A stretch of DNA of 64,000 nt from Ditylenchus dipsaci (lineage: Eukaryota; Nematoda; Chromadorea; Rhabditida; Anguinidae): NCBI GenBank assembly GCA_004194705.1, contig SADC01000891.1, positions 1 to 64,000 on the forward strand, given 5' to 3'. Positions 53,654 to 64,000 of the stretch are shown here, piece by piece. Each line of letters opens with the position of its first letter. Positions within the stretch are counted from its first letter, which is position 1. The notes below the pieces were generated by a model. It did not search any database and was not told the DNA's origin. It saw only the letters and a program-made list of their open reading frames with translations. The translations under genes were made by a program, and so were the position numbers.

Positions 53654-53726
53654 GGCGCCATAGCTCAGTTGGTTAGAGCTCATAGAGTTGATACTCATGC
53701 AGGGGTTCATTCCCGGCCGGCTGCCG
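53654..53726 (+). tRNA. Degenerate tRNA-like sequence (probable pseudogene)
   Basis: TAGCTCAGTTGGTTAGAGC is a perfect D arm and A box, and GGTTCATTCCC is a B box lacking one base of GGTTCGATTCC. The overall length (73) is right. The acceptor and T stems pair poorly, and the anticodon loop (around TTGAT) is ambiguous, so I would not call a working tRNA. Confidence 0.35.
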
Positions 53727-54082
53727 TTCAAGAGAGAAATAGAAGAATTCCGATACCAAATTTTTATTCTTTCTCTGGATAAATTAGAATGCTTTAAAGG
53801 GGCATGCCCGTGCCCGACACGGTGAAATTTGAATTTCCAAAAGGCGGGGACCACTTTAATGCGTGAGACCAAAAAAATTCAAATTCAAGTTTTCATTTCT
53901 ATTGTATTTGCTGCTGCATATCAGACGTATGCTCCCTAATTTTCATTCTGTCTGTGTTTTCTGGATAAGCATTTTGGAATCGCCGATTATGTCATGAGTT
54001 TTTGTGTTATCTCTGTTGGTGTGTCAGCAAATTAATTAACTTAAAAAATCTTAGGTTGAAAAAGTCCGAACTAAAAGAAGCA

Positions 54083-54907
54083 ATGAGTGGAAGCAAAATC
54101 TCTCGCAATACGCTTAATGAATGTGTGGCTGAACTGCTGAAGCAATCTGTAGAAAAGAAGCGCAAGTTTCGTGAGACCATCGAGCTTCAAATAGCTTTGA
54201 AGAACTACGACCCTCAAAAGGTTGATTTTTTCCATCTCTTCATTGCCTACTCGTTATCTATCGCTGAATTTTAGGGCAAGCGTTTCAGTGGAACTGTCAA
54301 GCAAGTTTTTTCGGCGATTCTTGTTATATTAATTTACATTGTTTTTACTGATTTCAGACTCGAAAATATTCCTTGCCCGAAGTTGAGGGTATGTGTGCTC
54401 GGTGACCAGCAGTACATTGACGGGGCTGCCACCAGCGAAATTCCGTGCATGTCCGCTGACGACTTGAAGAAGCTTAACAAGGATAAGAAGATGATCAAGA
54501 ATTGGCCAAGAGCTACGACGCCTTCATTGCCTCAGAGTCTTTGATCAAGCGAATTCCACGTATTCTCGGTCCTGGGCTCAACAAGGCTGGAAAGTTCCCT
54601 TCGTGGTCAAGTGGTCGAAACTCTAAGCTCCAAGATTGACGAAATTCGTGCTACAGTCAAGTTTCAGATGTAGAAGGTGGGCTTATAATTGTTGTTGCGC
54701 TTTTTCCTTGGTTTACAATATCCTGAGTTCACAGGTGCTCTGCTTGTCAGTGTGGCTATTGGCCACGTCGAGATGACTCAGGAGGAGCTGGTGGCCAACA
54801 TTTCCCTGGGTATCAACTTTCTCGTTTCCTTGTTGAAAAAGAATTGGCAGAATGTGCGTGCTCTGAACATCAAATCTACTATGGGACCAGCTCAGCGCCT
54901 TTATTGA
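54083..54907 (+). pseudogene. RpL10a: Ribosomal protein L10a (uL1) gene, intron-containing, disrupted
   Basis: Encodes the uL1 family protein of the large ribosomal subunit's L1 stalk. Exons: 54083-54220 ([19 protein letters not shown]), 54275-54300 (GKRFSGTVK), 54358-54676 and 54735-54907 ([11 protein letters not shown].., [22 protein letters not shown], stop). The second intron starts GC rather than GT (GCAAGTTT); the others are GT-AG. Motifs span the whole usual length of about 217 residues. Breaks: a missing base near 54500, two missing near 54603-54611, AAG to TAG at 54671-54673, and two extra bases near 54750. Introns are kept, so it is not a processed pseudogene. It could be a captured/duplicated dead copy or a living gene seen through poor sequence. 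AATAAATAAA lies at 55066-55075. Confidence 0.85.
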
Positions 54908-56141
54908 ACATGTTTTCTCTGTTAGCCCGTTAGCTTCTGCGGATTATGTTGTTGTTGAAATAACACTCTGTGTCGAATACTGTAGTTACTAGATATTATC
55001 AAAGCCCTTTAAATTCTCCTAATTTTTAAAAAAAAAGACGTCGTGATAAAGTTTAGGTCCAGAACTGGAAATAAATAAACCCAGTCTGCCTGAAATTTGT
55101 TTCAGCACTGGAAAATTAATAGCACTCTTTCTTTAATCTTTCTTGTCCTTGTGTGTGTTTCACCTATTTTAGTTATAGCCTATGCGAGTGTATTAGTCGA
55201 CTAGGTTTTTCGACGTCCAGTCGAATAAACATTATACTAGGCTTGTGAAACGGAAATATTTTAGTAATATGACTGTGAAGAATCTTCCTATACACATTGA
55301 GACACGACTTTTTGAGAAACGAATCTTGATAACTAACAACATAATTTCAACGTTTTGTGATAATTGGCACAGGTATTATTCTGTCAGTCGACTTTCGATA
55401 AACCGATATCTCTGGGAGTAGCCTGGGGAACTTTTTTCTCGAGGGTCGTTTTATAGGAGTACGCTTTGGTAAATTTCTTTCTCAGCCAGCAAACAAAACT
55501 TTTCATAGTACCGGTTCAATGGAAGTGCCTGCTCATGTGCGATCCGCAATTTTTCACGACTTTTGCACGAAATCCTAAGTAGAATAGGGATTTTCAAGAT
55601 TTAGGTCCTGAATTATTCGGACATAATTTGCGCGAAGGGCTACCTACTGAATAATTTTAGCTTATCAGTTTTTCTAATAAAGCAATGCCTTAGCTTATCA
55701 AAATATTTCGTAATCAAATTCAGAAGCCTAAAAATGTTTCATATGCTTTTTCGATTGCTTCCAAAGTCGTTTTCTTGTATCCTTAGGCGATTTCATGCGT
55801 TGACAGTGTCAACACATACAACAATTTGACAATTCAACTCATTTAAGCCCCTCATTCAAGCTACACACTTCAATAAATACGGTAAATTTATCAGCAAATT
55901 TAAAAATGCTTATCCAGAAAGCACAGACAGGAAAATTTGCATGAAAATTAGGGAGCATAGTATGCATAGTATAGTATAGTAGTATAGCATAGTAGTATAG
56001 CATAGTATTTCAAAGCTGGAGCGTATTCTTTTTGCTGGCAGGGACTTGTCAGTGTGCACACTTCTCCAATGACGTTCTTATAACAGGAGAGATTCTAATA
56101 TTCAATAGGTCAAAAATTTGTTCGCGTAACCTGGTATATAC

Positions 56142-56268
56142 CTTTCCACATTCACTGCAACGGGCGGTTTGCTTTCCATCGCTATCTTGTTCCACTGTGA
56201 ACTTTTTCCCAAACTGCATCTCGGCGACGTTTCGGCGTTTGCTTGCCAACTGATGGAGACGAAGACAT
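56142..56268 (-). CDS. BED-type zinc finger exon (hAT transposase N-terminus?)
   Basis: Minus strand: after TTTTTTTCAG, ATG at 56268 starts MSSSPSVGKQTPKRRRDAVW. One base off, EQDSDGKQTARCSECGK follows, and the exon ends at a GTATAT donor (56141). A Trp-centred start followed by Cys-x2-Cys is the head of a BED finger, the DNA-binding domain of many hAT transposases. The His/Cys half would be in the next exon, not found. Confidence 0.45.
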
Positions 56269-56454
56269 GTTTCTGAAAAAAATAACGTAAAGATACAAGA
56301 AAAATCTTGAAAAAAGGCACAGCACTGTATGTGCAGAGAAGTTACCCTGTATAGCAAACAAACAGTATGGCAAACAAACAGTTCGAAAAGCAAACAGTAT
56401 GGCAAACAGTTAGATAAACAGTTAACTATTGTTTATCTAACAGTATGCCAAACA

Positions 56455-56655
56455 GTAGGTGTAGGGTATGTTTCATTTCAGTGTAGGTGTAGGTGTAGGG
56501 TATGTTTCATTTCAAGTGTAGGTGTTAGTGTAGGGTATGTTTGTTTTTAGGTGTTAGTGTAGGTGTAGGGTATGTTTCATTTGAAGTGTAGGTGTAGGTG
56601 TAGGGTATGTTTTAAGAGTAGGCATACTGTTGGGTAGGTGTAGGTGTAGGGGTTA
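56455..56655 (+). repeat. GTAGGTGTAGGGTATGTTTCAT array
   Basis: Five imperfect copies of about 35-45 bp built from GTAGGTGTAGG and TATGTTTCATTT. Confidence 0.85.
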
Positions 56656-56814
56656 TTTTCGGAAACACTGGAGCATACGTCTGATATGCAGCAGCAAATA
56701 CAATAGAAATGAAAACTTGAATTTGAATTTTTTTGGTCTCACGCATTAAAGTGGTCCCCGCCTTTTGGAAATTCAAATTTCACCGTGTCGGGCACGAGCA
56801 TGCCCCTTTAAATG

Positions 56815-57425
56815 GTACTTATGAGCTTGGTGACTGCCCCCCCCTTATATGGGTCTTGCTCAAAGTCACTCTAAATGAAGTTTTTTCGACGTAGCAAGAG
56901 CTGAAACGTTAAGAAAACACAAAAAAAGTTGTCGAAAAGATATTTTTGAAAAAAAATTGACCCAAAGTTGACTTTTTCGCCTTGAATATGGGTACCCAAA
57001 TACCCGAAAAGGTAGGATTTGAACATAGTTTTGTTAACCGGGGTCTACCGCACAAAAGAAACTCTGGTATGCATACATTTTTCATGCATAAAGAGTTGTT
57101 TACGCCTTGCTATTTTTTAATCAATTTTAACTTTTGATACATTTGTTTAAAGCGGAAATGAAATTTATTGATGATCTGACACTCGTGTCATATATTAAGC
57201 AATTTTGTTGACGTCAAGATTTAAAGGGAAATGATATTATTATGACCCACTTCTGCAATCAGATTGCAGAGTTGTATCCTTTGTTGGTTTGAAAATGTTA
57301 ACGGCTTTTGCTTTTGTGTTGGTATAAAGAAATCGACCTCGAGAGGGGGGGTGGTAGACGAGTAGAGTGGTTACCAACCTCATAAGTACCCTTTAAATAA
57401 CTTACTGAATATCTGAAAGTCTGTA
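56815..57425. other. Family D fragment, otherwise no gene
   Basis: GAACATAGTTTTGTTAACCGGGG..GGTATGCATACATTTTTCATGC (57008-57095) belongs to family D. No open frame of note. Confidence 0.5.
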
Positions 57426-57429
57426 AAGC

Positions 57430-57795
57430 AGATCAACTCAGTTTTTCATGGCAATTTTTGGTATATAAAGTCAAACACACGATTTCACTTGGTCCTCCTG
57501 TGGTTTAGCCTTGTCCATCTAGAGGCTATCCACCGACCAGGACCCAAACTACAGGGGGACCAAGCGGAAATCGTGTTTTTGACTTGATATACCAAAAATG
57601 TTGACATGAAAAACTGAGTTGATAGCAGTGTTGTAAGTTTCGGGTGCGCACCGGCGTTCGAGATCGCTGCCGGTGCCGAAATTCAAATAAATAGAAATTG
57701 CATAGTGCGGTACTGGCATCAGGCAGCTCACGGCACCGCACCGATGTGTGAGCTGCCTGGTGCTGGTGCCACAATTCTAAGACTTACAACACTGG
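57430..57795. mobile_element. Two adjacent foldbacks (CTTGGTCCTCCTGTGG and GGTGCCG types)
   Basis: AGATCAACTCAGTTTTTCATG..CGATTTCACTTGGTCC mirrors 57553-57620. AGTGTTGTAAGTTTCGGG..CTTACAACACTGG (57623-57795) encloses GGTGCCG words. The first is related to the short repeat in SERCA intron 2. Confidence 0.7.
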
Positions 57796-57999
57796 TTGAT
57801 AGTTATTCGGATTCGTGTGAGAACAAAAGTTATAGCTGTTTGAAAGTGGGCATATTTCTTGGGACATCTTTTATTTCCTAATTTTCTTTTTTCCGACATT
57901 TTCTGTAATGTTTTTCTACATGTATTTGGTGTTGCCGCCATATTTGTAAATTTTCGTGCCTGTGATTTTTTTTAGCTTGTTTTTGCTTGTTAATCTCAG

Positions 58000-58245
58000 T
58001 TTGACAGCTCTTAAAGACCCAAAAAACACAAAAAAATGAAAATCAGAAAATTTCCCGGTCGATCTCGGTCTTTTTAGGTGCCCACCCAAAAGTGGAATAG
58101 TTAGTGCTCACGGAAGTTGAAAAACACAAAAAAACAGATTTTCAAAATATTTTCTCTTGCCGAGGTATAGGTTCGTGAAGGCGAGGATTCGACCCTATTA
58201 GAGTATGTAAGCCTATTCGAGGAAGTACGGGAATTTGCCATCCTA
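58000..58245. repeat. Degenerate family A copy
   Basis: GTGGAATAGTTAGTGCTCACGG..CAGATTTTCAAAATATTTTCTC..CCTATTAGAGTATG..GAAGTACGGG shows the family A core and right end. It is followed by family B sequence (ATCGCAAGGATTCCG), the same A-in-B pairing as at 7821. Confidence 0.55.
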
Positions 58246-58294
58246 GTCCGAAAATCGCAAGGATTCCGTTTTCGGCGATGTACCATGGACTGCA

Positions 58295-58692
58295 GTCATA
58301 CTTGCACGGCGCCAGCGCCGGCACTGCCGCTTGACGCTTTTTTCGGCGCTGGCTCCAATTTTTAGAAATTCTCAGCGTTGGCGCCGGCGCTGTTTTTTGG
58401 TTGCTTGCAATCATGTCGCCACATGACCTCCTTAAGGCACGATCACGGGACTTGAGTTTACAGTAATAGAATAATTTTTGATGATTATAAGGCAAAAAGT
58501 GTTACTTTCATCATCCGCTTGTAATTACTAGAGAAAAATAGAGAAAATTTTCTAAATTGCCTTTTTTATGTGCGCCGCTGGCGGTGGCGCTCGGATTTTC
58601 AGAGCCAACGCTATTTCCAGCGCTGGCGCCGATTTTCAGAAATTCTTGCGGTGGCGATGGCGCTGCATTCTGGGTCGCGTACAAGCATGACT
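58295..58692. mobile_element. Foldback-like element with GGCGCTGGCGCC words
   Basis: Ends AGTCATACTTGCACGG / CGTACAAGCATGACT; GGCGCCAGCGCCGGC and inverted words on both arms; GATTTTCAGAAATTCT inside. Confidence 0.7.
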
Positions 58693-58827
58693 TTAGTACC
58701 CAAAAATAGAATTCTTCTGATTTCTGGAAGTTCTTATTTATTATTATTTAGTGTAAATGTACATGGCGGGGTGATTTTTCGTCTGATTTTATTTTGATGC
58801 ATGTATTTGTACCATATTTATTGTTGG

Positions 58828-59327
58828 TACCGTATTTCCTCCAATAGAAGTCGCGGGGCTCTATTTTTGGGTCCCAGAAAATCAGAAAATTTTGAAGTCA
58901 ATCTCAAGATTTTTGTGTGCTCAACCAAAATTAAAAATGTGGAATCGGTAGAGCTTCCGGAGTTAAGAAAACGCAAAAAGAAGATTTGCAAAATATTGAC
59001 TCTGTCCTGAAATAAAGACCCTCAAGGTTGAGAGGGGCTTGTATTAGAAGGGGGGACCTTATGTACTTTGGGGGGGGGGGGGGGCCACCTATTTTTCACC
59101 AAAATTTTACGTTTTATATAGTGATCAAGTTAATTATGGTGATTTAATTGACCATGATCACTTTAATCAACATATTTTCTATGGTCACTAAGAGACGGTT
59201 AACATAATTATTATGATTATTAGAATCAACATGTAAAAATTGAAGAAAAAACCGAGGTGAAAAATCGGTGGCCCCCCCCCCATAGTACATAAGGTCCAGG
59301 GGGGCTTATATTAGAGGAAATACGGTA
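58828..59327. mobile_element. Family A MITE with a nested foldback
   Basis: TACCGTATTTCCTCCAATAG at 58828 and CTTATATTAGAGGAAATACGGTA ending 59327. The core GGAATCGGTAGAGCTTC..GCAAAATATTGACTC is present. A 246-bp foldback (GACCTTATGTACTTTGGGG and inverse, 59052-59297) sits near the right end, adding a partial second right terminus. Confidence 0.8.
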
Positions 59328-59396
59328 TTTATTGTATAGGCAATATCTTTTTTTATTCGCTAGATAAGACTCTAGCAACACAACATCACCAAACAC

Positions 59397-59660
59397 TCAT
59401 ATCAATAATTTATTAAAACATTCAAAAAGCAACAACAAAACGTTAACCCCATGTGTGGCCTTCAAACCTTGTCTTCGTTTTGCTTCTTCGGTTGACGCTT
59501 CTCGTTTCAAAGAATTTCTGCCACCATTTCTTTCTTGTCTAACAGATCCACAAATTGTAAAAATAATAATAAATAAGTTTGAAGATGTTTTTTTGTTGCC
59601 TATAGTCTTCTTTATCGAACGCAAAAAAGATCTCGTCGAAACCCGATCGATTCCAAAAGA
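59397..59660 (-). other. Possible 3' end of a gene (weak)
   Basis: A minus-strand frame (SLKREASTEEAKRRQGLK) ends just before a TAATAAATTATTG poly(A)-like signal. It is too short and its frame too uncertain to name. Confidence 0.2.
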
Positions 59661-59764
59661 TATAGCCAAAACATAATCGGACAAAAATTTTCCCCACCAT
59701 GTATACATGTAAACTTAATAATAGTATGAGATATCGTAGAGATGGCAGATGGCCTATTTGTAGA

Positions 59765-60052
59765 CGGGACGAAAATTTGAGAAAAAAATCGGGACGGGAC
59801 GCCGGGACGATACAGGGTCAAAAAATTTTCCGGGACGGGATCCGGGACGAAAAATTAGCCGAATTTGCGTCGGGCGGGACGGGACGTCCCGTCCCGGCTT
59901 TTCAGCTTAAATTTTCTAGTGGCACATGACTCAAAATAAATAGTAATCCAGGACGGGACACCGGGACGGAACAGACTGGAATTTTTTGCCGGGACGGGAT
60001 ATATGCTAAAAAGCCTTCGGGACGGGATTCCCGTGCCGTCCCGAGGCCATCT
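59765..60052. repeat. CGGGACGGGAC word array, large
   Basis: Units CGGGACGGGA, CCGGGACGA with AT-rich spacers. Ends ATAGAGATGGCAGATGGCC / GGCCATCTCTAAAATA form an inverted pair, so this is a bounded element. Confidence 0.75.
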
Positions 60053-60719
60053 CTAAAATATCGTCACTTTTACTTTTCCATCTTTTCACTTACTTTTACA
60101 GCAAAGTAATTAGTCAAAGTAGTTTCTGTCAAAAAAACTTTTTTAACTTTATAGCTCTAACTTTCACTAACTTGAAGCTATCAAACCCCGACAAATGTTT
60201 GATGGCGAGAGAACAGGAGCCAAGTGTCTCACCCTGAGCCCTTGCTACTGGAAATCCATCCACAAAACAACTGACTCTGATTTTTATGGCTGTATTTCTG
60301 GCAAGGGGTTATTGACATACTCTCTTGTTCTTTTTGCTTCTTGCCCACACTCTTCCTTATTGCCTTGAGCTTGAACCAATACAGCAGCACAACGTCAATA
60401 ACAGTAGAAAAGAACAACATAGCCCCAGTTCCTAGTCTTTAGATAACTTAATCGATTGACGTATATAGCAGATCTTAGAGGAAGCAAAATGATATATTTG
60501 TGTGTAGATTTGTTAGTATTGGCTTAACCTTTGCATGATTTTTTAGTCAGTTTTGGCCAAAGCGAATATTTGGGCACTTATGGGTTTTTCGGCCTCTTTT
60601 CAAACTTTTTCTATTTTTCATTAAAAAATGCCATATTTATTTACCACAATGAGAATATTGCAAATTTAAACACTCGCGGGACATTTTTCATTTCAAAATT
60701 ATTGGAAAATATATAAAAT

Positions 60720-60800
60720 GATTTAAAAAAATCAAGCACGGTTGAGATTTGAACCTACCATAAACGATCACTGGCCTGGCGACTGGCCAGTTACCTAGGG
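60720..60800 (-). repeat. tRNA-like T-arm fragment
   Basis: Minus strand: ATGGTAGGTTCAAATCTCAACC and GTGCTT resemble a tRNA 3' end with B box. The 5' half does not fold. Confidence 0.3.
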
Positions 60801-61044
60801 TTTTTTTTTGAAATTCCGCAATTTCAACTTTTTTGTAAACAAATTTAGATAGAAGGTGGGCATAATCAATATCGGGCATTACTCGGTTTCAAAAACACCG
60901 CAGCCTTAGGCTGAGAGACTACCCGTACTAATTTCAGAATCTTTCAAAAAAAAGTATGGTTTTAGGACTACCTAAAAATTATTGGGGTGGGGGAGGCTAT
61001 TCCCAAAATTTTAAGGGGGGGGGGTGGTGGTGTTTGTTTGATAT

Positions 61045-61252
61045 TTCGGCCCCCTCTAATAAATGGCCCTCTCAGGGACCTATATGTCAGCCCAGAAAAA
61101 CAATTTCGCAAATCTGCTTTTGCGTTTTCTTAGTTACCACAAGTTTACCTGATTCCACTGTTAAAATTTGGTTGACCACCCGAAAATTAAAAAATCCACC
61201 AAAATTTTTTTCGAATTATCGGGGGCTGAAAAATAGACGTCCGGGCTGATTA
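61045..61252. repeat. Degenerate family A copy, inverted
   Basis: CCCCCTCTAATAAATGGCCC..GCAAATCTGCTTTTGCGTTTTC..GATTCCACTG..CCGAAAATTAAAAA is the family A core in reverse. Confidence 0.6.
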
Positions 61253-61254
61253 AT

Positions 61255-62345
61255 CAATTTTTTTCAAAGTATAATTTTTCAGCTCGACTTATTTTTTCGA
61301 TTTTGAGGTATCGAGGTGTTTTTAACTTTCAGTGACCCTCGTACCACGTTTTGTGAATCTTCAGAGCTGGGGAACCAGATTTATCAGGAACTTGGATTTA
61401 TCAGGGACTCAAAAATTGGGGCACAGTTGAAAACTAGGGGTGAGTAACCCCTTGCCCGGTCTGTTTCCGATTTTGTGTGGCAAGCCCTCAGAGAGCCCTA
61501 CAAAAATGCTGGCTGTGATGAAGAGCAACACCACAAAGCTTCTAGGTAGCTTAATTACTGTCATCGATTTTCCTGGGGAAATCTATGGAGTAAGGAGCTA
61601 ACTGAGCAAAATTTTTCAAGTGCTCGCATTTTTTCGCGCCATCCTGTACAAGAATATGCTAAAAAATATTCATCGAAGCTTTCCCAGGTCACAGTCAGGG
61701 TCCCTCCCTCGTTATGCAAAAAATTGTTTTGGTCCTTGCAACTGCTTTTGTAAATTTCTGAACTAATTTTTACCGATTCTTATCATTACTAAGAGTAAAA
61801 TATATCTAGCGATAAAAAAAAATCAAATCTTTGTGCAGATAAAGAACTGTAAAACCATTTTTCATTTGAGCGAGTCCTGTACCGATTGTGTTTAAGCGTC
61901 CAATTGACCGTAGTTTGGTTTGGCTAAGAGTTCTAAGTGCTGACGACGACATTTGTTCGTCCTCTAAAAATAATTCATTCCATATTTCTCTCTTGTCCGT
62001 GTGATAGTCTGCAATATTTCCCGCTGTATGCTTCTTTTCTCTTCCTTGTCTTCTAGAATTTTTGTATTACTTTTTTGTGTGCCAGGCTAGGTGACGCGTT
62101 TCTTTCCTCTTTTTTGTCATACTTTGCTGATGGGCGTCTAGTCTAGAGACTGGCCTCCTTTACTTTTCAATTCTCTAGTCCGACACACCCTTTAGCATAG
62201 TTGCCGGGACCAAATTTTGTGTGTGATGATAAATCGCTTGAATAACTTTGATTTTGTCAATTGTGGTTTGTCTGTGACTTGGTATTAAATCAATGAATTT
62301 TTAGAAATTTGCAAAAAATATCTCGCGTAAGAAAACCAAGGCGAG
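61255..62345. promoter_or_regulatory. Upstream region of SERCA; no gene seen
   Basis: No repeat or protein is visible. The last 100 bases contain GTATTAAAT and a possible acceptor (GAATTTTTAG at about 62302) before the start codon, so a 5' non-coding exon or trans-splice site is possible. Confidence 0.3.

Positions 62346-64000
<1,655 letters not shown>

Larger units (their letters stand above)
55961..56669. mobile_element. Probable hAT insertion remnant splitting the right TIR
   Basis: GGAGCATA occurs on the left (55952-55959) and right (56670-56677) of the insertion: an 8-bp duplication of the TIR sequence. The right edge reads TTTTCGGAAACACTG, in hAT style (CAGTGTTTCCG in reverse). The left edge is a TAGTATAGCATAG microsatellite, so that terminus is lost. 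It contains a BED-finger exon and a GTAGGTGTAGGGTATG array (56455-56650). Confidence 0.5.
53793..56812. mobile_element. TIR element enclosing the L10a gene
   Basis: The left 143 bp (53793-53935) and the right 143 bp (56670-56812) are inverted copies with one mismatch, both ending outward in GGGGCATGC next to TTTAAA. The left TIR continues inward (CTAATTTTCAT..TCTGTCTGTG..CTGGATAAGCATTTT, to about 53975). Its partner is at 55912-55960, so the right TIR is split by about 710 bp. TTTAAA at both outer edges is compatible with a TTAA target site. The sole recognisable gene inside is L10a. Confidence 0.8.

Noticed and set aside
60229..60420. Minus-strand frame with a hydrophobic segment (LFFSTVIDVVLLYWFKL)
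   Set aside because: Too short, no splice sites or start context that I can support; could be chance in AT-rich DNA.

Overview
This window is AT-rich animal DNA with short introns (about 45-65 bp) and TTTCAG-type acceptors. The organism is most likely a nematode. That is an inference from three things: the SERCA Ca2+-ATPase at the right edge resembles nematode SCA-1 more than the vertebrate enzyme, there is an MSP-domain gene at 4862-5784, and FLYWCH/MULE elements are present. I cannot name a genus. Genes are sparse. Nearly all the rest is a dense, nested pile of palindromic and terminal-inverted-repeat (TIR) elements.

Genes and gene remnants, left to right: a FLYWCH-MULE transposase (560-2098, -); an MSP-domain tail-anchored protein (4862-5784, -); a partial second copy (11185-12028, -) of an unidentified Pro/Ser-rich gene whose fuller copy is at 22552-23612 (-); a possible F-box protein (26068-26496, -); a complete five-exon acidic/coiled-coil gene of about 201 codons (34233-35040, -); a FLYWCH-MULE-OTU composite (41063-42482, -) inside its own TIR element; possible exons at 49050-49560 (-); an intron-bearing, disrupted ribosomal protein L10a gene (54083-54907, +) enclosed by long TIRs; a BED-finger exon of an apparent hAT insertion (56142-56268, -); and the first five exons of SERCA (62346-63806, +), which runs off the window.

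Repeats: at least seven families recur. Family A has the terminus CCGTATTTCCTCTAATA and TA target duplications. Family B is pogo-like (CAGTCNACTCTCGAT, TA). Family C are foldbacks containing TAGCCCTG..TTCTAGTTTCTAA. Family D has a TTCG-capped GC hairpin next to TGCGCATCTC. Family E, family F and the P1 foldback (CCAAGTGGTCGTCCACTTGG) are further dispersed repeats. A large class of Foldback-like elements has TIRs built from short tandem words (for example GGTAAATTCGCCTACA, GATTCGATACACC, CCGTTTCCCTGTAAG), inverted between the two ends. One word-array element (40759-42792) carries the MULE-OTU gene, so a MULE-type source for the word-array class is plausible.

The most unusual pattern is concerted 'words'. 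In families A and B and in the word-array class, each copy carries its own short sequence, repeated at both ends and inside, that differs from other copies of the same family. The second highlight is the L10a gene lying between near-identical 143-bp TIRs with TTTAAA at each end, one TIR being split by a hAT-like insertion.

Most exons contain one-base indels, often in homopolymers. Draft-sequence error therefore explains many broken frames, and 'pseudogene' calls here are provisional.
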